From: Holophaga foetida DSM 6591
GTDB taxonomy: Bacteria > Acidobacteriota > Holophagae > Holophagales > Holophagaceae
Reading direction: 5' to 3'
Assembly: GCF_000242615.2 (NCBI RefSeq)
Contig: NZ_KI912268.1
Coordinates: 1,257,725-1,321,724, forward strand
Length of the DNA stretch: 64,000 nucleotides
The number at the start of each line of letters is the position of its first letter. Within the stretch, counting starts at the first letter, position 1. Both the position numbers and the translations under genes were made by a program. The notes under the pieces are model-generated. The model worked only from the letters and a program-made list of their open reading frames with translations. It was not told where the DNA came from and ran no database searches. Below, in pieces: positions 15,072 through 24,303 of the stretch.

Positions 15072-15968
15072 ATGACGACCAGCCCCTTCCTGATCCGCCG
15101 CTGCTGCGAAAAGCTCCTGGGCCCCGAAACCATGGCCTACCTCCTCCACCTCCGCCCCATGGAATGGCCCATCATGTCGGCCCACTTCCTCCTGGGCACC
15201 CTCCTGGCCGTCGGCTGGGGGATCCCTGGCAAGGCAACCCTGCTGGGGTGGTTCATCTTCGTGGCGCTGCTGAATGGCGGCACCCTGGCCATCAACAGCG
15301 CCTTCGACAACGATGAGGGCGATATCGGCTACCTGCGCCAGCCCCCCAAGCCGCCGAAATACCTACTGCATGTCTCCGTGGTCATGCTGGTGGCCTCCCT
15401 GCTCCTGGGCTTCCTGCTGCCGACGGTCTTCGCCTGGAGCAATGCGGCCTGCGTGGTCATGGCGGTCGTCTACTCCGTGCCCCCCATCCGCCTCAAGGCG
15501 CGGGCGGGCTGGGATCTGCTCATCAACGGGGTGGGTTTCGGGCTCCTGACGCCCCTGGCCGGATGGGGCCTCACGGGACGCCCCGTTCCCATGGCCTTCC
15601 TCTGGGTGTGCATCGGCTTCGCCTTACTGTTCGGGGCCCTCTACCCCACCACCCAGATCTACCAGATCGAGGAGGACCGCTCCCGGGGGGACCGGACCCT
15701 CGTCATCCAGATGGGGGAGAGCCTCAGCCTGGGCTTCGCGGTGCTCCTCACCCTCCTGGCCCATGCCTGTTTCGCCCTGGGAGCCTGGCAGAGCCAGCGG
15801 AGCCTCCTGCCGATCCTCCTCTCCCTGGCGGCCTGGTGCGGCGTCCTCCTGCCCTGGTGGAAGCGCTGGCGCACCATGACCCAGAAGCAGCACGAGGCCG
15901 GGATGTACTGGACCCTCGGCGCCTGGGCCGTCACGGATATCGTGCTGCTGCTCCTGCTCTGGCCCTGA
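15072..15968 (+). CDS. UbiA-family prenyltransferase
   Basis: This 298-residue integral membrane protein has about eight or nine helices. The first aspartate-rich motif appears as NSAFDNDEGD (about residues 75-84) and the second as YQIEEDRSRGDRT (about 198-210). These bind the magnesium diphosphate of the prenyl donor in UbiA enzymes, which attach prenyl chains to aromatic or other acceptors in quinone, haem or lipid synthesis. The neighbour is a DUF116-like protein and no quinone gene is adjacent, so the acceptor cannot be named. The plus-strand operon ends here before repeat copy 2. Confidence 0.83.
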   Translation: MTTSPFLIRRCCEKLLGPETMAYLLHLRPMEWPIMSAHFLLGTLLAVGWGIPGKATLLGWFIFVALLNGGTLAINSAFDNDEGDIGYLRQPPKPPKYLLHVSVVMLVASLLLGFLLPTVFAWSNAACVVMAVVYSVPPIRLKARAGWDLLINGVGFGLLTPLAGWGLTGRPVPMAFLWVCIGFALLFGALYPTTQIYQIEEDRSRGDRTLVIQMGESLSLGFAVLLTLLAHACFALGAWQSQRSLLPILLSLAAWCGVLLPWWKRWRTMTQKQHEAGMYWTLGAWAVTDIVLLLLLWP

Positions 15969-16047
15969 GTCAGGAATTCTTACCCCTTTGCCATCAATCG
16001 TAAAGATTCAAAAGACACGAAGGATTCACCAAGGGCTTACCAGCGCC

Positions 16048-16318
16048 CCATGGCTTTGCCCCGGGGAGAATGTGAAGGCCAGCCCGTGCCATATTGTTCC
16101 ACCGGGCTGGACACTCTGGCCGCCCAGCTACGCGGGGGCGCGCGGCGAAGCCGCACGCGTTCCGGGAGGGACAGGCGGCGGAGGCACGCGAGCGTGCCAT
16201 AGCCACCTGCCCCTCCCGGAACCAGGCCTGAGTGTCCTGGTCGACGCATCAGGCTTTTCTTGGTGACGCTTGGTGCCCTTGGAGTCTTGGTGGTGCAATT
16301 TATTATTTATATTTGCGA
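16048..16318. repeat. Dispersed structured repeat, copy 2
   Basis: This is a 271-bp copy of the block at 212-482 in the same orientation. It lies in the 357-bp gap between the 3' ends of the UbiA-family gene and the hybrid kinase gene and stops 8 bp from the kinase stop codon. The outer stem (GGACACTC-T-GGCC with its partner) has one mismatch. The long arm GTTCCGGGAGGG...CCCTCCCGGAAC is intact. The tip reads GGCACGC-GA-GCGTGCC, a compensated change compared with copy 1. To its left, 16013-16036 carries GACACGAAGGATTCACCAAGG, which resembles the reverse complement of the right flank, so the unit may have imperfect terminal inverted repeats. Confidence 0.8.
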
Positions 16319-16325
16319 GTGAGTC

Positions 16326-18905
16326 TCAGCCCCCCAGGACCTTCCTCAGGGCCTGTTCCAGCTGCTCGAAGGTATAGGGCTTGGCGAGAAAGACCCGGCG
16401 CTCGGAGGCATCCTTCAGTTCCGGCATGGCTTCCCGGCTGAAGCCGCTGCAGATGATCACGGGAAGGTCCGGCGCCACGCTGCGGATCAGGCCATAGACC
16501 TCCACGCCGCTCCGCCGGGGCATGGTCAGGTCCAGCAGGGCGATGCTGACCTGCTCCCGATGGGCCTGGAAGAGGCTCCAGGCCTCCTCCCCATCGGCGG
16601 CCACCAGGACCTCCATCCCCAGACGCTCCAGCATCTGCTGGGCGGTCTCCCGAAGGGCGGGCTCGTCCTCTGCCAGGAGAAGGAGGCCCGTCAAGGGGAC
16701 GGTTGAGGTGACAGCGGCCGACACCGTGCCCGGGAGAAGAGCGTCCTGGGCGGCGGGGAAGTAGACGCCGATGGTCGTCCCTTCTCCAGGCTGGGAAACG
16801 ATCTCGATCCCAGCCCGGTGGGTCCTCAGGATTCCCCGGATGGCCGAAAGTCCGAGGCCTCGCCCGGCGGGCTTGGTGGTGAAGAAGGGATCGAAGATCC
16901 GCTCCAGAAGCTCCGGGCCCATGCCACAGCCTTCGTCCTCCACCTCCAGGAAGACGAAGCACCCTGGCTGAAGGCTCTGACCGGCAAAGCGATGCTTGAG
17001 GGCAATGGCGTCCAGTTCGCTGGTGCCCGTCCGGACCGCGACCCTTCCAGGATCGTCTCCGAAGGATTCCCCGGCGTTGGTGACCAGGTTCATGACCACT
17101 TGCTGCAACTGGACGGGATCGCCTTCGATGAAAGGGAGCGATGGGGCCAGACGCAGCTCCAGGCTCACCTTCTTGGAGCGAGAGACCGCCAGGAGCTCAT
17201 TCATTTCCAGCACTTTGGCATTCAGGTCCATCGATTCGAGGCGGAAGCTGGCCCGTCCAGAATAGGCCAGCAGCTGCCGGGCAAGGTCCGCGGCCCGTTC
17301 GATGCTGGCTTCCGCCTTGGCCAGATGGCGGGCGGGATCCCCTCCACCCTCCAGGGCGATGCGGCTGAGATTGACGTATCCCATGATGGCCGCGAGCAGG
17401 TTGTTGAAGTCGTGGGCGATGCCCCCCGCCAGAACCCCCAACCCCTCCAAGCGTTGCGCCTGGCGCAGGGATTCCTCCTGGGCACGGTGCTCGGTGATGT
17501 CACGGGCAGCCCAGAGGACGCAAGGCCGCCCTTCGATGGTGAGGTCCAGAGGGGCCACCCGGGCATCGAAGCGGCGGTGCCCCAGTGGGGTTTCCAGGGA
17601 GTATTCCACGTCCTGGAGCTGCTGGAGAGCCAGGGTCCTGCGGATGACCTCCAGGACTTCCCGCGACAACTCCGGAGGTAGGGCCTCACTGATGTTGTGC
17701 CCCAGGAGACTCTCGACGGGGGCGGCCAGAAGGGAGGGGTCCCCGGTGAGGACCTCGCGATAGCAGCCCTCGTCATCGACCACCAGGATCACATCGGGGA
17801 GAACCTGGGCGATGGCCCTGAGGCGGGATTCGCTCTGGTGAAGCTCCCTGGTCATCCGATCCGCCAGCGCCCTGGCCTGCCGCCCGGTGCGGGCCATGGC
17901 GTGGACGAGGGCCGCCAGCAGGAGCGTGGCCTGAAGACCAGCCAGTCCCACAAACCAGGGCAGGCCGACCTCCCCAGCCTCGAAAAAGGCAGGACTGGCA
18001 GCGAAGTCCAATTCCCAGACCCGGCCACCGATTCCGAAGGATCTCCGCAGCCTTGGAAGGGGTGGGCTGACGAGGCTCCACCAGGGATCAGAACCCGGAG
18101 CCCCCCCCTGGCTGACCGCCATGGGGCTGGAAGGGTCCGTGGCATCGGCAATGCGAAGCTGGATTCCCCGCGGCAGCCCCTGCATGGAGTCACGGGTCAG
18201 ATCATCCAGAAGGAAGATGCCGTTGGCATAGCCAGCGAAGGCCAACCTCCGGGCCTCCACAGCATCGGGCACCCGGCCTCCCCGGTATACCCCCAGGCGC
18301 AGGATGAGACCCGGCCCCCTTTCCGGAGCCTGGGCCAGGGCCATGGGGGCACTGGCTCGGATCTGCCCCGAATCCCTGGCTGCGAGCAAGGAGACCCGCT
18401 GGTCAGGGGCGCTGGCGGAGTTGAAGCCCAGGGCCCGGATGTTGGGCAGTTCCGGTTCTTCGAAGAGCACGATGGCGTCATCCCCGTATCCGGTGCCGGG
18501 GTGGATCCGGAGATCGGAGCGTCCGTGCTCCATCTGGAGCCGCCTCTGGACGGCTTCGGCCCCCGCCGGGGCGAGGGGCACCCCATAGGCCACCCCCAGG
18601 AGCCCCGGGAAACGGGACTTAATCTCCATGGACTCCAGAAAGACACGGAAGCTGTACCGGTTCACCCCCCCGGAGGCCTGGATGTGACCCTGGACAGCCA
18701 GCAGCAAGTCTTCGCAGAGCCTCAGGCGATCCCGGAGATGCTCCTCGGCGTCACGGCTCGCCATTTCGAAGCGCGTCCGCCCCCGATGGAGCTGTGCCGA
18801 CCCCACAATCAGCACGGCCACCAGCGTCAGCATCCCACCCAGGCAAAGAACCCACAGCGCCAGGAATGGCGGGAATTCGTGCTCCCTGGTGAGACGGCGT
18901 TTCAT
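16326..18905 (-). CDS. CHASE-domain hybrid histidine kinase
   Basis: This 859-residue inner-membrane sensor has a first helix at about 11-33, a periplasmic CHASE-like domain (to about 295, with FPGLLGVAYGVPL), a second helix near 305-330, a PAS domain, a kinase core with GIAHDFNNLLAAIMGY carrying the phosphorylated histidine, a HATPase domain (GRGLGLSAIRG) and a C-terminal receiver with phospho-acceptor D in ALLDLTMPRRSG. The open frame extends upstream, but the ATG at 18905 gives a membrane start. CHASE domains bind small extracellular ligands. No adjacent output protein is visible; the EAL protein nearby is beyond murD. Confidence 0.9.
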   Translation of the reverse strand: MKRRLTREHEFPPFLALWVLCLGGMLTLVAVLIVGSAQLHRGRTRFEMASRDAEEHLRDRLRLCEDLLLAVQGHIQASGGVNRYSFRVFLESMEIKSRFPGLLGVAYGVPLAPAGAEAVQRRLQMEHGRSDLRIHPGTGYGDDAIVLFEEPELPNIRALGFNSASAPDQRVSLLAARDSGQIRASAPMALAQAPERGPGLILRLGVYRGGRVPDAVEARRLAFAGYANGIFLLDDLTRDSMQGLPRGIQLRIADATDPSSPMAVSQGGAPGSDPWWSLVSPPLPRLRRSFGIGGRVWELDFAASPAFFEAGEVGLPWFVGLAGLQATLLLAALVHAMARTGRQARALADRMTRELHQSESRLRAIAQVLPDVILVVDDEGCYREVLTGDPSLLAAPVESLLGHNISEALPPELSREVLEVIRRTLALQQLQDVEYSLETPLGHRRFDARVAPLDLTIEGRPCVLWAARDITEHRAQEESLRQAQRLEGLGVLAGGIAHDFNNLLAAIMGYVNLSRIALEGGGDPARHLAKAEASIERAADLARQLLAYSGRASFRLESMDLNAKVLEMNELLAVSRSKKVSLELRLAPSLPFIEGDPVQLQQVVMNLVTNAGESFGDDPGRVAVRTGTSELDAIALKHRFAGQSLQPGCFVFLEVEDEGCGMGPELLERIFDPFFTTKPAGRGLGLSAIRGILRTHRAGIEIVSQPGEGTTIGVYFPAAQDALLPGTVSAAVTSTVPLTGLLLLAEDEPALRETAQQMLERLGMEVLVAADGEEAWSLFQAHREQVSIALLDLTMPRRSGVEVYGLIRSVAPDLPVIICSGFSREAMPELKDASERRVFLAKPYTFEQLEQALRKVLGG

Positions 18906-18951
18906 GGGGCTCTCGAATAAGGACAACGATACCCCGATTCGACCCCAAGGA

Positions 18952-20283
18952 TCACCCTTTGGCCAGGGCTTCGAAGTGCTCCCCCCGCTCTTCGAAGTTC
19001 CGGAACTGATCAAAACTGGCGCAGGCGGGGCTCAGGAGCACCTGATCGCCGGGATGGGCGCAGCGGCAGGCCAGGCTGAAGGCTTCGTCGAAGGCCCAGA
19101 CGGAATCGTGGGGAAGATCCCCCAGATCCCGCTCCAACTGGGGGATGGCGTCCCCCAGGAAGACTAGGCGCCGCAGTTTGCCATCCAGGACAGCCCTCAA
19201 GGGCTCGTAGCTGGCACCCTTGTCCTCCCCCCCCAGCATCAGCACCAGCGGGCCGGACAGGGCCTTGATGGCCGTCAGGGTCGCATCGACATTGGTGCCC
19301 TTGGAATCGTTGTAGAAGCTCACGCCGTCCCGCTCCCCGCAGAAGGCGATGCGATGGGCCAGACCAGGATAGGAGCGGAGTCCCTGCCGCAGGGATCCGG
19401 GATCCGCCCCGCCATGGGAGGCCAGTGCAATGGCGGCCAGGGCATTCTCCACGTTGTGATCCCCGGGGATCTTCAGCTCCGAACGGTGAAGCAGTTCCTG
19501 GGCCTGCGCATCCGTGCGGAGCCAGAGCATCCCGAAAGCATCGCACCAGGCCCCAGGCCCCTCGGGCTCACTCCAGCCGAAATCGGCGCGCCGCCCATGC
19601 CCGGGGTTCTCGAAGGTCGCTCCCATGGGCATCAAGGCGAGGTCCCCTTCCTCCTGCCGTTCGAAAACCCTCAACTTGGCCGCCAGATAGCCTTCCATGC
19701 TGCCATGCCGAGCCAAGTGGTCCGGAGTGAGATTGAGCAGGACCGCGCCCTGAGCGTGGAATTCCCGGACGGTTTCGAGCTGGTAGCTGCTGCATTCCAG
19801 GGCATAACGGGTGCCGGGCTGGGCGCCCTTCAGGGCGTCCATCAGAGGAGTCCCGAGGTTGCCGCAGGCCACGGCCGGGAGGTCGGCAGCCCTGAGGAGG
19901 TGGGCCAGGAGATCCGTGGTGGTGCTTTTGCCGTTGGTGCCCGTCACGGCCAGGATCACCGCATCTGGATCCTGGGTCCTCAACACCCGATGGGCGAATT
20001 CCAGCTCCCCGAGAACGGGGATGCCCCGCCCCAGGGCCTCCTGGACCAGGGGAATGCGAAGGGGAACCCCAGGACTCAGCACCAGTTCCTCGCAGTCATC
20101 CAGCAGGGCGAGGGGATGGGGACCCCAGACACCCGGCACCCGCAAGGCTTCGAGGCGGGCCGTCAGAGCAGCCTCCGGGGCGGGCGCCACATCGGCCAAC
20201 AGAGCCTTCCGCCCTTCTCCCGCCAGGTATTCCACCACCGCCACCCCGGACTTCCCAGCTCCAATGACAACCACGCGACCCAT
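18952..20283 (-). CDS. murD: UDP-N-acetylmuramoyl-L-alanine:D-glutamate ligase
   Basis: This 443-residue cytoplasmic Mur ligase adds D-glutamate to UDP-MurNAc-L-Ala in peptidoglycan synthesis. The ATP-binding motif VTGTNGKST lies near 110-118, followed by the Mur-ligase HNVENALAA motif and FYNDSKGTNVDAT. The ATG at 20283 has GGGGAGG five bases upstream and gives the usual N-terminal fold RVVVIGAGKSG. It is unusual that murD is here, about 28 kb from the murE-murF-mraY genes at 48-54 kb, where it would normally lie between mraY and ftsW. Confidence 0.95.
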   Translation of the reverse strand: MGRVVVIGAGKSGVAVVEYLAGEGRKALLADVAPAPEAALTARLEALRVPGVWGPHPLALLDDCEELVLSPGVPLRIPLVQEALGRGIPVLGELEFAHRVLRTQDPDAVILAVTGTNGKSTTTDLLAHLLRAADLPAVACGNLGTPLMDALKGAQPGTRYALECSSYQLETVREFHAQGAVLLNLTPDHLARHGSMEGYLAAKLRVFERQEEGDLALMPMGATFENPGHGRRADFGWSEPEGPGAWCDAFGMLWLRTDAQAQELLHRSELKIPGDHNVENALAAIALASHGGADPGSLRQGLRSYPGLAHRIAFCGERDGVSFYNDSKGTNVDATLTAIKALSGPLVLMLGGEDKGASYEPLRAVLDGKLRRLVFLGDAIPQLERDLGDLPHDSVWAFDEAFSLACRCAHPGDQVLLSPACASFDQFRNFEERGEHFEALAKG

Positions 20284-20340
20284 GGGTCCTCCCCTTTCAT
20301 TCTGGCCGAAGCCCGGCCTCCTGGCACAATGGAGAGGTCC

Positions 20341-21093
20341 ATGAGCGAATCCGTCCTCCACAGCATCCTGAGCCATCAACGTTCGGCCATCCCCTATGTT
20401 CATTCCATCGTGGGCCTCAAGTCAGGCTTCGTGGAGGCCAAGGAGATCCTCACGCGCTTTGTGGACGAGGCGGGCACCCTGCGGGCAGTGGGAGAACTTC
20501 TCGAGGATGCGACCCTGGCACCGGAATCCAAGGTCATGCTGGATCTGCACTGCCTCAACACCGTATTCACCACCCTGGCCGAAACCCCCATCACCGATCA
20601 CCTGATCTTCGTGAATGTGTCGCCCGACACCCTGGACCACCCCGAATTCTGGAAGCGCATCCAGCCCTGGCTCTGGGACCTCACGATCCCACCCCATCGC
20701 ATCGTCCTGGAGATCACAGAAGCGTGCTCGGGGCTGGACTTGGAACAGATGAGCCGCATCGCCAAACGGCTCAGGGATCTTGAGTTCCGCATCGCCGTGG
20801 ACGATCTGGGCAGCGGCGTGGCCAGCCTCGCCCACATGGCCCGCCTGGCTCCTGACTTCATCAAGGTAGACCGGAGCCTGGTGAGCGGCGTCCACCGTCG
20901 TCCCTACCAGGCAGCCCTCCTCAATGCCCTGGCTGTCTTTGCGGAGCGCATGGGGGTTGGCTATATCGCCGAAGGAATCGAGACCCTGGACGAACTCCAG
21001 GCCGTGGTGGATGCGGATGTGCCATGGGGACAGGGCTTCATCTTCGGAAAGCCCCGCCCCCTGGCTCTCGCCACGGCATTCCCGCGACAATAG
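20341..21093 (+). CDS. EAL-domain protein, possible c-di-GMP phosphodiesterase
   Basis: This 250-residue protein is a single EAL domain. Visible catalytic or metal-binding motifs are FVNVSP (the ExN position is altered), EITE, DDLGSG, IKVDRSL, EGIE and GQGF. The signature near the N-terminus reads VEAKEIL where EALLR is typical, so activity is uncertain, although the glutamate may be kept. No GGDEF or sensory domain is present. The ATG at 20341 follows GAGAGG. It is divergent from murD by 57 bp. It could hydrolyse c-di-GMP or serve as a c-di-GMP binding receptor. Confidence 0.85.
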   Translation: MSESVLHSILSHQRSAIPYVHSIVGLKSGFVEAKEILTRFVDEAGTLRAVGELLEDATLAPESKVMLDLHCLNTVFTTLAETPITDHLIFVNVSPDTLDHPEFWKRIQPWLWDLTIPPHRIVLEITEACSGLDLEQMSRIAKRLRDLEFRIAVDDLGSGVASLAHMARLAPDFIKVDRSLVSGVHRRPYQAALLNALAVFAERMGVGYIAEGIETLDELQAVVDADVPWGQGFIFGKPRPLALATAFPRQ

Positions 21094-21339
21094 CCAGACT
21101 GGGACGACACCGTTATCCATGAACGAATAAGGCCACCCCGCCGAGATGACTCAGTTCCAGGAGCGTAGCCAAGTCCTGATTAAAGGGGCTGATACTTCAT
21201 TCCGAATAGGAAGGCCTATGCCCGTTCATGACCATGATACATTCAGCAAAAGATTCAGAGCCGCCCAGATACTCAATCACAAAGATTATCTATTCTAGAG
21301 TCAACCCTTTACAACTGGTCTGACCAAACTGAAATGATC

Positions 21340-21371
21340 AGTTGACAAACAAGTTGACGCGAACTCAATAT
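21340..21371 (+). promoter_or_regulatory. Candidate promoter and direct repeats upstream of the corrinoid gene
   Basis: The 325-bp gap 21094-21418 is AT-richer than its surroundings. It contains TTGACA at 21342-21347 with a poor -10 match (CAATAT, 18-bp spacing) and two copies of AGTTGAC 12 bp apart (21340, 21352). These could be a promoter and an activator site. Nothing else is recognisable in this gap. Confidence 0.3.
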
Positions 21372-21418
21372 CACTAAGGCAACCGTTCAACCCCCCCACT
21401 CTCATGAAAGGCAATGAC

Positions 21419-22048
21419 ATGAGCCAGACCCTCATCAACGCCATGGCTGACCTCGAGGAATCGGTCCTCGTCAAGGAAGTCAAGAATCTTCAGGCGCAGG
21501 GCGTGCCCGCCCTGGAGATCATCCAGAAGCTGCAGGAAGGCATGAACATCGTCGGCAAGCGCTACGAAGAGAAGGAATACTACCTCTCCGAGCTGATCAT
21601 GTCCGCTGAGATCTTCAAGGAAGCCGCCGCCCTCATCGGTGGCGATCTGGCCGGTGGCGGCGCCCCCTCCCACGGCACCATGGTCATGGGCACCATCTAT
21701 GGCGACATCCACGACATCGGCAAGAACATCGTGACCACCGTGATGAGCTGCAACGGTTTCAAGGTCGTCGACCTCGGCGTGGACGTCCCCACCGCCAAGT
21801 ACCTCGAGGCCATCAAGGAGCACAAGCCCCAGGTTGTCGGCATCTCCTGCCTGCTGACCACCGCCTTCGACGGCATGAAGGAGTGCATCTCCGCCATCGA
21901 GGCCGCCGGCCTGCGTGACGGCGTCAAGATCCTCATCGGCGGTGGCCCCTGCGACCAGACCACTGCCAACTACGTGGGCGCCGACGCCTACTGCAAGACC
22001 GCTCAGGACTCCGTGGAATACTCCAAGAAGCTGCTGGGTATCTCGTAG
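21419..22048 (+). CDS. Corrinoid (B12-binding) methyltransferase protein
   Basis: This 209-residue protein matches the corrinoid subunits of methylamine, methanol and methoxyaromatic methyltransferase systems. An N-terminal helical cap (about 1-85) is followed by the B12 domain with GDIHDIGKN, where H98 is the lower cobalt ligand, and the later GGGPC motif. ATG at 21419 is preferred because AAAGG lies at good spacing; an ATG at 21404 has none. No MtvB- or MtaB-type methyltransferase is next to it. The candidate partner is the URO-D family protein at 7356, in line with O-demethylation by Holophaga-like organisms; this is inference. Confidence 0.9.
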   Translation: MSQTLINAMADLEESVLVKEVKNLQAQGVPALEIIQKLQEGMNIVGKRYEEKEYYLSELIMSAEIFKEAAALIGGDLAGGGAPSHGTMVMGTIYGDIHDIGKNIVTTVMSCNGFKVVDLGVDVPTAKYLEAIKEHKPQVVGISCLLTTAFDGMKECISAIEAAGLRDGVKILIGGGPCDQTTANYVGADAYCKTAQDSVEYSKKLLGIS

Positions 22049-22067
22049 TTTCTGAAGCAACTCCAGA

Positions 22068-22094
22068 AACCGGCACTTCGGTGCCGGTTTTTTT
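22068..22094 (+). terminator. Rho-independent terminator of the corrinoid gene
   Basis: AACCGGCAC-TTC-GGTGCCGGTT is followed by a T-run to 22094. It ends three bases before the convergent pgl gene. Confidence 0.9.
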
Positions 22095-22096
22095 AT

Positions 22097-22786
22097 TCAC
22101 ACAGCAGCTTCGTCCACCATCCAGACCCGGGGGGCCTGGACCAGCCCTGCCGGACGGGGGGGCACCCGGGGTTCCGGATTGAGAACCGCTCGCAGGGCCT
22201 CTCGCTTCTCCCGGCCACTCACCAGGAACATCACGGCTGCAGCATGATTCAGCACGGGGAGGGTGAGGGTGATGCGCTCCCCGAGACCCGCCACCTGGGT
22301 GGCGACCACCAGGCGCTGACACTCCTCCAAGGCAGCATTGCCCGGAAAGAGCGAAGCCGTGTGGCCATCGGCCCCCATGCCCAGCAGGATCAGGTCGAAA
22401 CGGGGACATGCCTCCCCGAAGACCGCCCTCAGGGTGATCTCGTATCGCTCAGCAGCATCCGGGAACTCGGTCTCCACTCGATGGACCCGGTCAGGGGCCA
22501 CGGCCACCTTGGAAAGCAGGGTCTTCCAAGCCATGCCGTAGTTGCTATCCGGATGTTCCGGCGGTACCCGACGCTCATCCCCCCAGAACCAGTCGATGCG
22601 CTCCCAGGGGAATTCGGCCTCGGCCAAGCGGACGTAGAGGCCCATCGGCGTCGAGCCTCCCGCCAGGGCAACACGGAAACGCCCCTGACGCTCCAGGCAG
22701 CCCTGGGCCAAAGCCAGGAAGCGCCGGGCCGCCCCTTCGAACAGCGCCTGGGGTGCGTCATGAACCACCACCTCAGGGTTCAGCAC
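22097..22786 (-). CDS. pgl: 6-phosphogluconolactonase
   Basis: This 229-residue cytosolic enzyme hydrolyses 6-phosphogluconolactone to 6-phosphogluconate, the second step of the oxidative pentose phosphate pathway. Family motifs LAGGSTP (about 42-48), WGDERRVP and [15 protein letters not shown] are clear. The GTG start overlaps the zwf stop by seven bases, so translation is coupled. It is the last gene of the gnd-zwf-pgl run on this strand. Confidence 0.95.
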   Translation of the reverse strand: MLNPEVVVHDAPQALFEGAARRFLALAQGCLERQGRFRVALAGGSTPMGLYVRLAEAEFPWERIDWFWGDERRVPPEHPDSNYGMAWKTLLSKVAVAPDRVHRVETEFPDAAERYEITLRAVFGEACPRFDLILLGMGADGHTASLFPGNAALEECQRLVVATQVAGLGERITLTLPVLNHAAAVMFLVSGREKREALRAVLNPEPRVPPRPAGLVQAPRVWMVDEAAV

Positions 22787-24303
22787 GGGAAGTCCCGCCA
22801 GGATCGACCGTCCCGCTCCAGCATGGCCCCGGACTCCCTGGGGCCCCAGGACCCGGCCTCATAGTTGGGGAACTTGGGAGGCAGGGCCTTCCACACGTCC
22901 AGGATCGTCTGGACCACGCCCCAGCCAGCCTCCACCATGTCCGAACGCTGGAAGAGGGTGGCATCCCCGATCATGCAGTCCAGGAGGAGCCGCTCGTAGC
23001 CCGTGCTGGAAACCTGGCCGAAGGTGGCCCCGTATTCGAAGTCCATGTCGACGGTGCCCAGACGCATGACCGGCCCTGGGCGCTTGGCGGCGAAGCGCAG
23101 GGACATGCCCTCCTCGGGCTGGATGTGGAGCACCAGCTGGTTGGGGCTCAGGTCCTCCACAGGCGTATCCCGGAAGAGCACAAAAGGGGCACGGCGGAAC
23201 TGGATGACGATGTGGGTGTTTCGGGCCTGGAGTCGCTTGCCGGTGCGCAGATAGAAGGGAACGTCCGCCCATCGCCAGTTGTCCAGATGGAGCTTCATGG
23301 CCGCAAAGGTCTCGGTGGTGGATTCGGGATCCACCCGGGGTTCCTGGCGGTACCCGGACACTCGCTGTCCACCCACCAGGCCCTCTCCGTACTGCCCCCG
23401 GACGGTATCCCTGAGCACCTGTTCTTCGGTCAGGGGCAGGATGGCCCGCACGGCCTTGGCCTGCTCGTCCCGCACGGCATCGGCCTGGAAGGAGATGGGG
23501 GGCTCCATGGCGATGAGGCTCACGAGCTGCAGAAGATGGTTGGGCACCATGTCCCGCAGCGCCCCGGAGTGTTCGTAGTAGTTGCCCCGCTGCTCCACCC
23601 CCACGGTCTCTGCCACGGAAATCTGGACGTGGTCGATGTACTGCCGGTTCCAGAGGGGCTCGAAGATCCCATTGGCAAAGCGGAAAGCCAGGATGTTCTG
23701 CACCGTCTCCTTGCCCAGATAGTGGTCGATCCGGTAGATCTGGGATTCCTCCAGGTAGTCCAGGAGCTTCCGATTGAGGGCCCTGGCGCTCTTGAGGTCG
23801 GACCCGAAGGGCTTTTCCACGATCACCCGGCGCCAGGAACCCTCCTGCTGGGTCAGGCCCGCCGTGTGCAGGCGCTCAACGATGGGTGCGAAGAAGGAGG
23901 GGCTCGTAGCCAGGTAGTAGAAGTAGTTGCCCTTGGTGTGATGGGTCTGGTCCAGCTCCGCGAGCCGCACCCGAAGGCGTTCGAAGGTACCGGGATCCCC
24001 GAACTCCCCGGATAGGTAGTGGATGCGGCCCAGCAGCTCGTTCACCAGGTCGGGGTCCACCTGGCCAGGGGCGAACTTGGGCAGTTCCTCCCGGATGTGC
24101 TCCCGGAAGGTCTCGGCGTCCATCTCCTGGTGCCCCACCCCCAGCACCGCGAACTCCGGAGCGAGCAGGCGATGGTGGGCGAGGTAGTAGAGAGCCGGCA
24201 GAAGCTTCCGCTGAGCCAAATCCCCGGCCACACCGAAGATGACCATGACACAAGGCTTCCCGGGCTTTCCGATCCGGGTGAGATTGATGGAATCAGGGCT
24301 CAT
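22780..24303 (-). CDS. zwf: Glucose-6-phosphate 1-dehydrogenase
   Basis: This 507-residue enzyme oxidises glucose 6-phosphate with NADP or NAD. It has the N-terminal nucleotide fold ([19 protein letters not shown], with V-x-G where many enzymes have G-A-S-GDL), the catalytic RIDHYLGKE motif near residue 195, and the conserved substrate-binding [11 protein letters not shown]. The start overlaps the gnd stop as ATGA. The operon supplies NADPH and pentoses. The substitution of the usual G-A-S by V-A in the fold is minor. Confidence 0.95.
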   Translation of the reverse strand: MSPDSINLTRIGKPGKPCVMVIFGVAGDLAQRKLLPALYYLAHHRLLAPEFAVLGVGHQEMDAETFREHIREELPKFAPGQVDPDLVNELLGRIHYLSGEFGDPGTFERLRVRLAELDQTHHTKGNYFYYLATSPSFFAPIVERLHTAGLTQQEGSWRRVIVEKPFGSDLKSARALNRKLLDYLEESQIYRIDHYLGKETVQNILAFRFANGIFEPLWNRQYIDHVQISVAETVGVEQRGNYYEHSGALRDMVPNHLLQLVSLIAMEPPISFQADAVRDEQAKAVRAILPLTEEQVLRDTVRGQYGEGLVGGQRVSGYRQEPRVDPESTTETFAAMKLHLDNWRWADVPFYLRTGKRLQARNTHIVIQFRRAPFVLFRDTPVEDLSPNQLVLHIQPEEGMSLRFAAKRPGPVMRLGTVDMDFEYGATFGQVSSTGYERLLLDCMIGDATLFQRSDMVEAGWGVVQTILDVWKALPPKFPNYEAGSWGPRESGAMLERDGRSWRDFPC

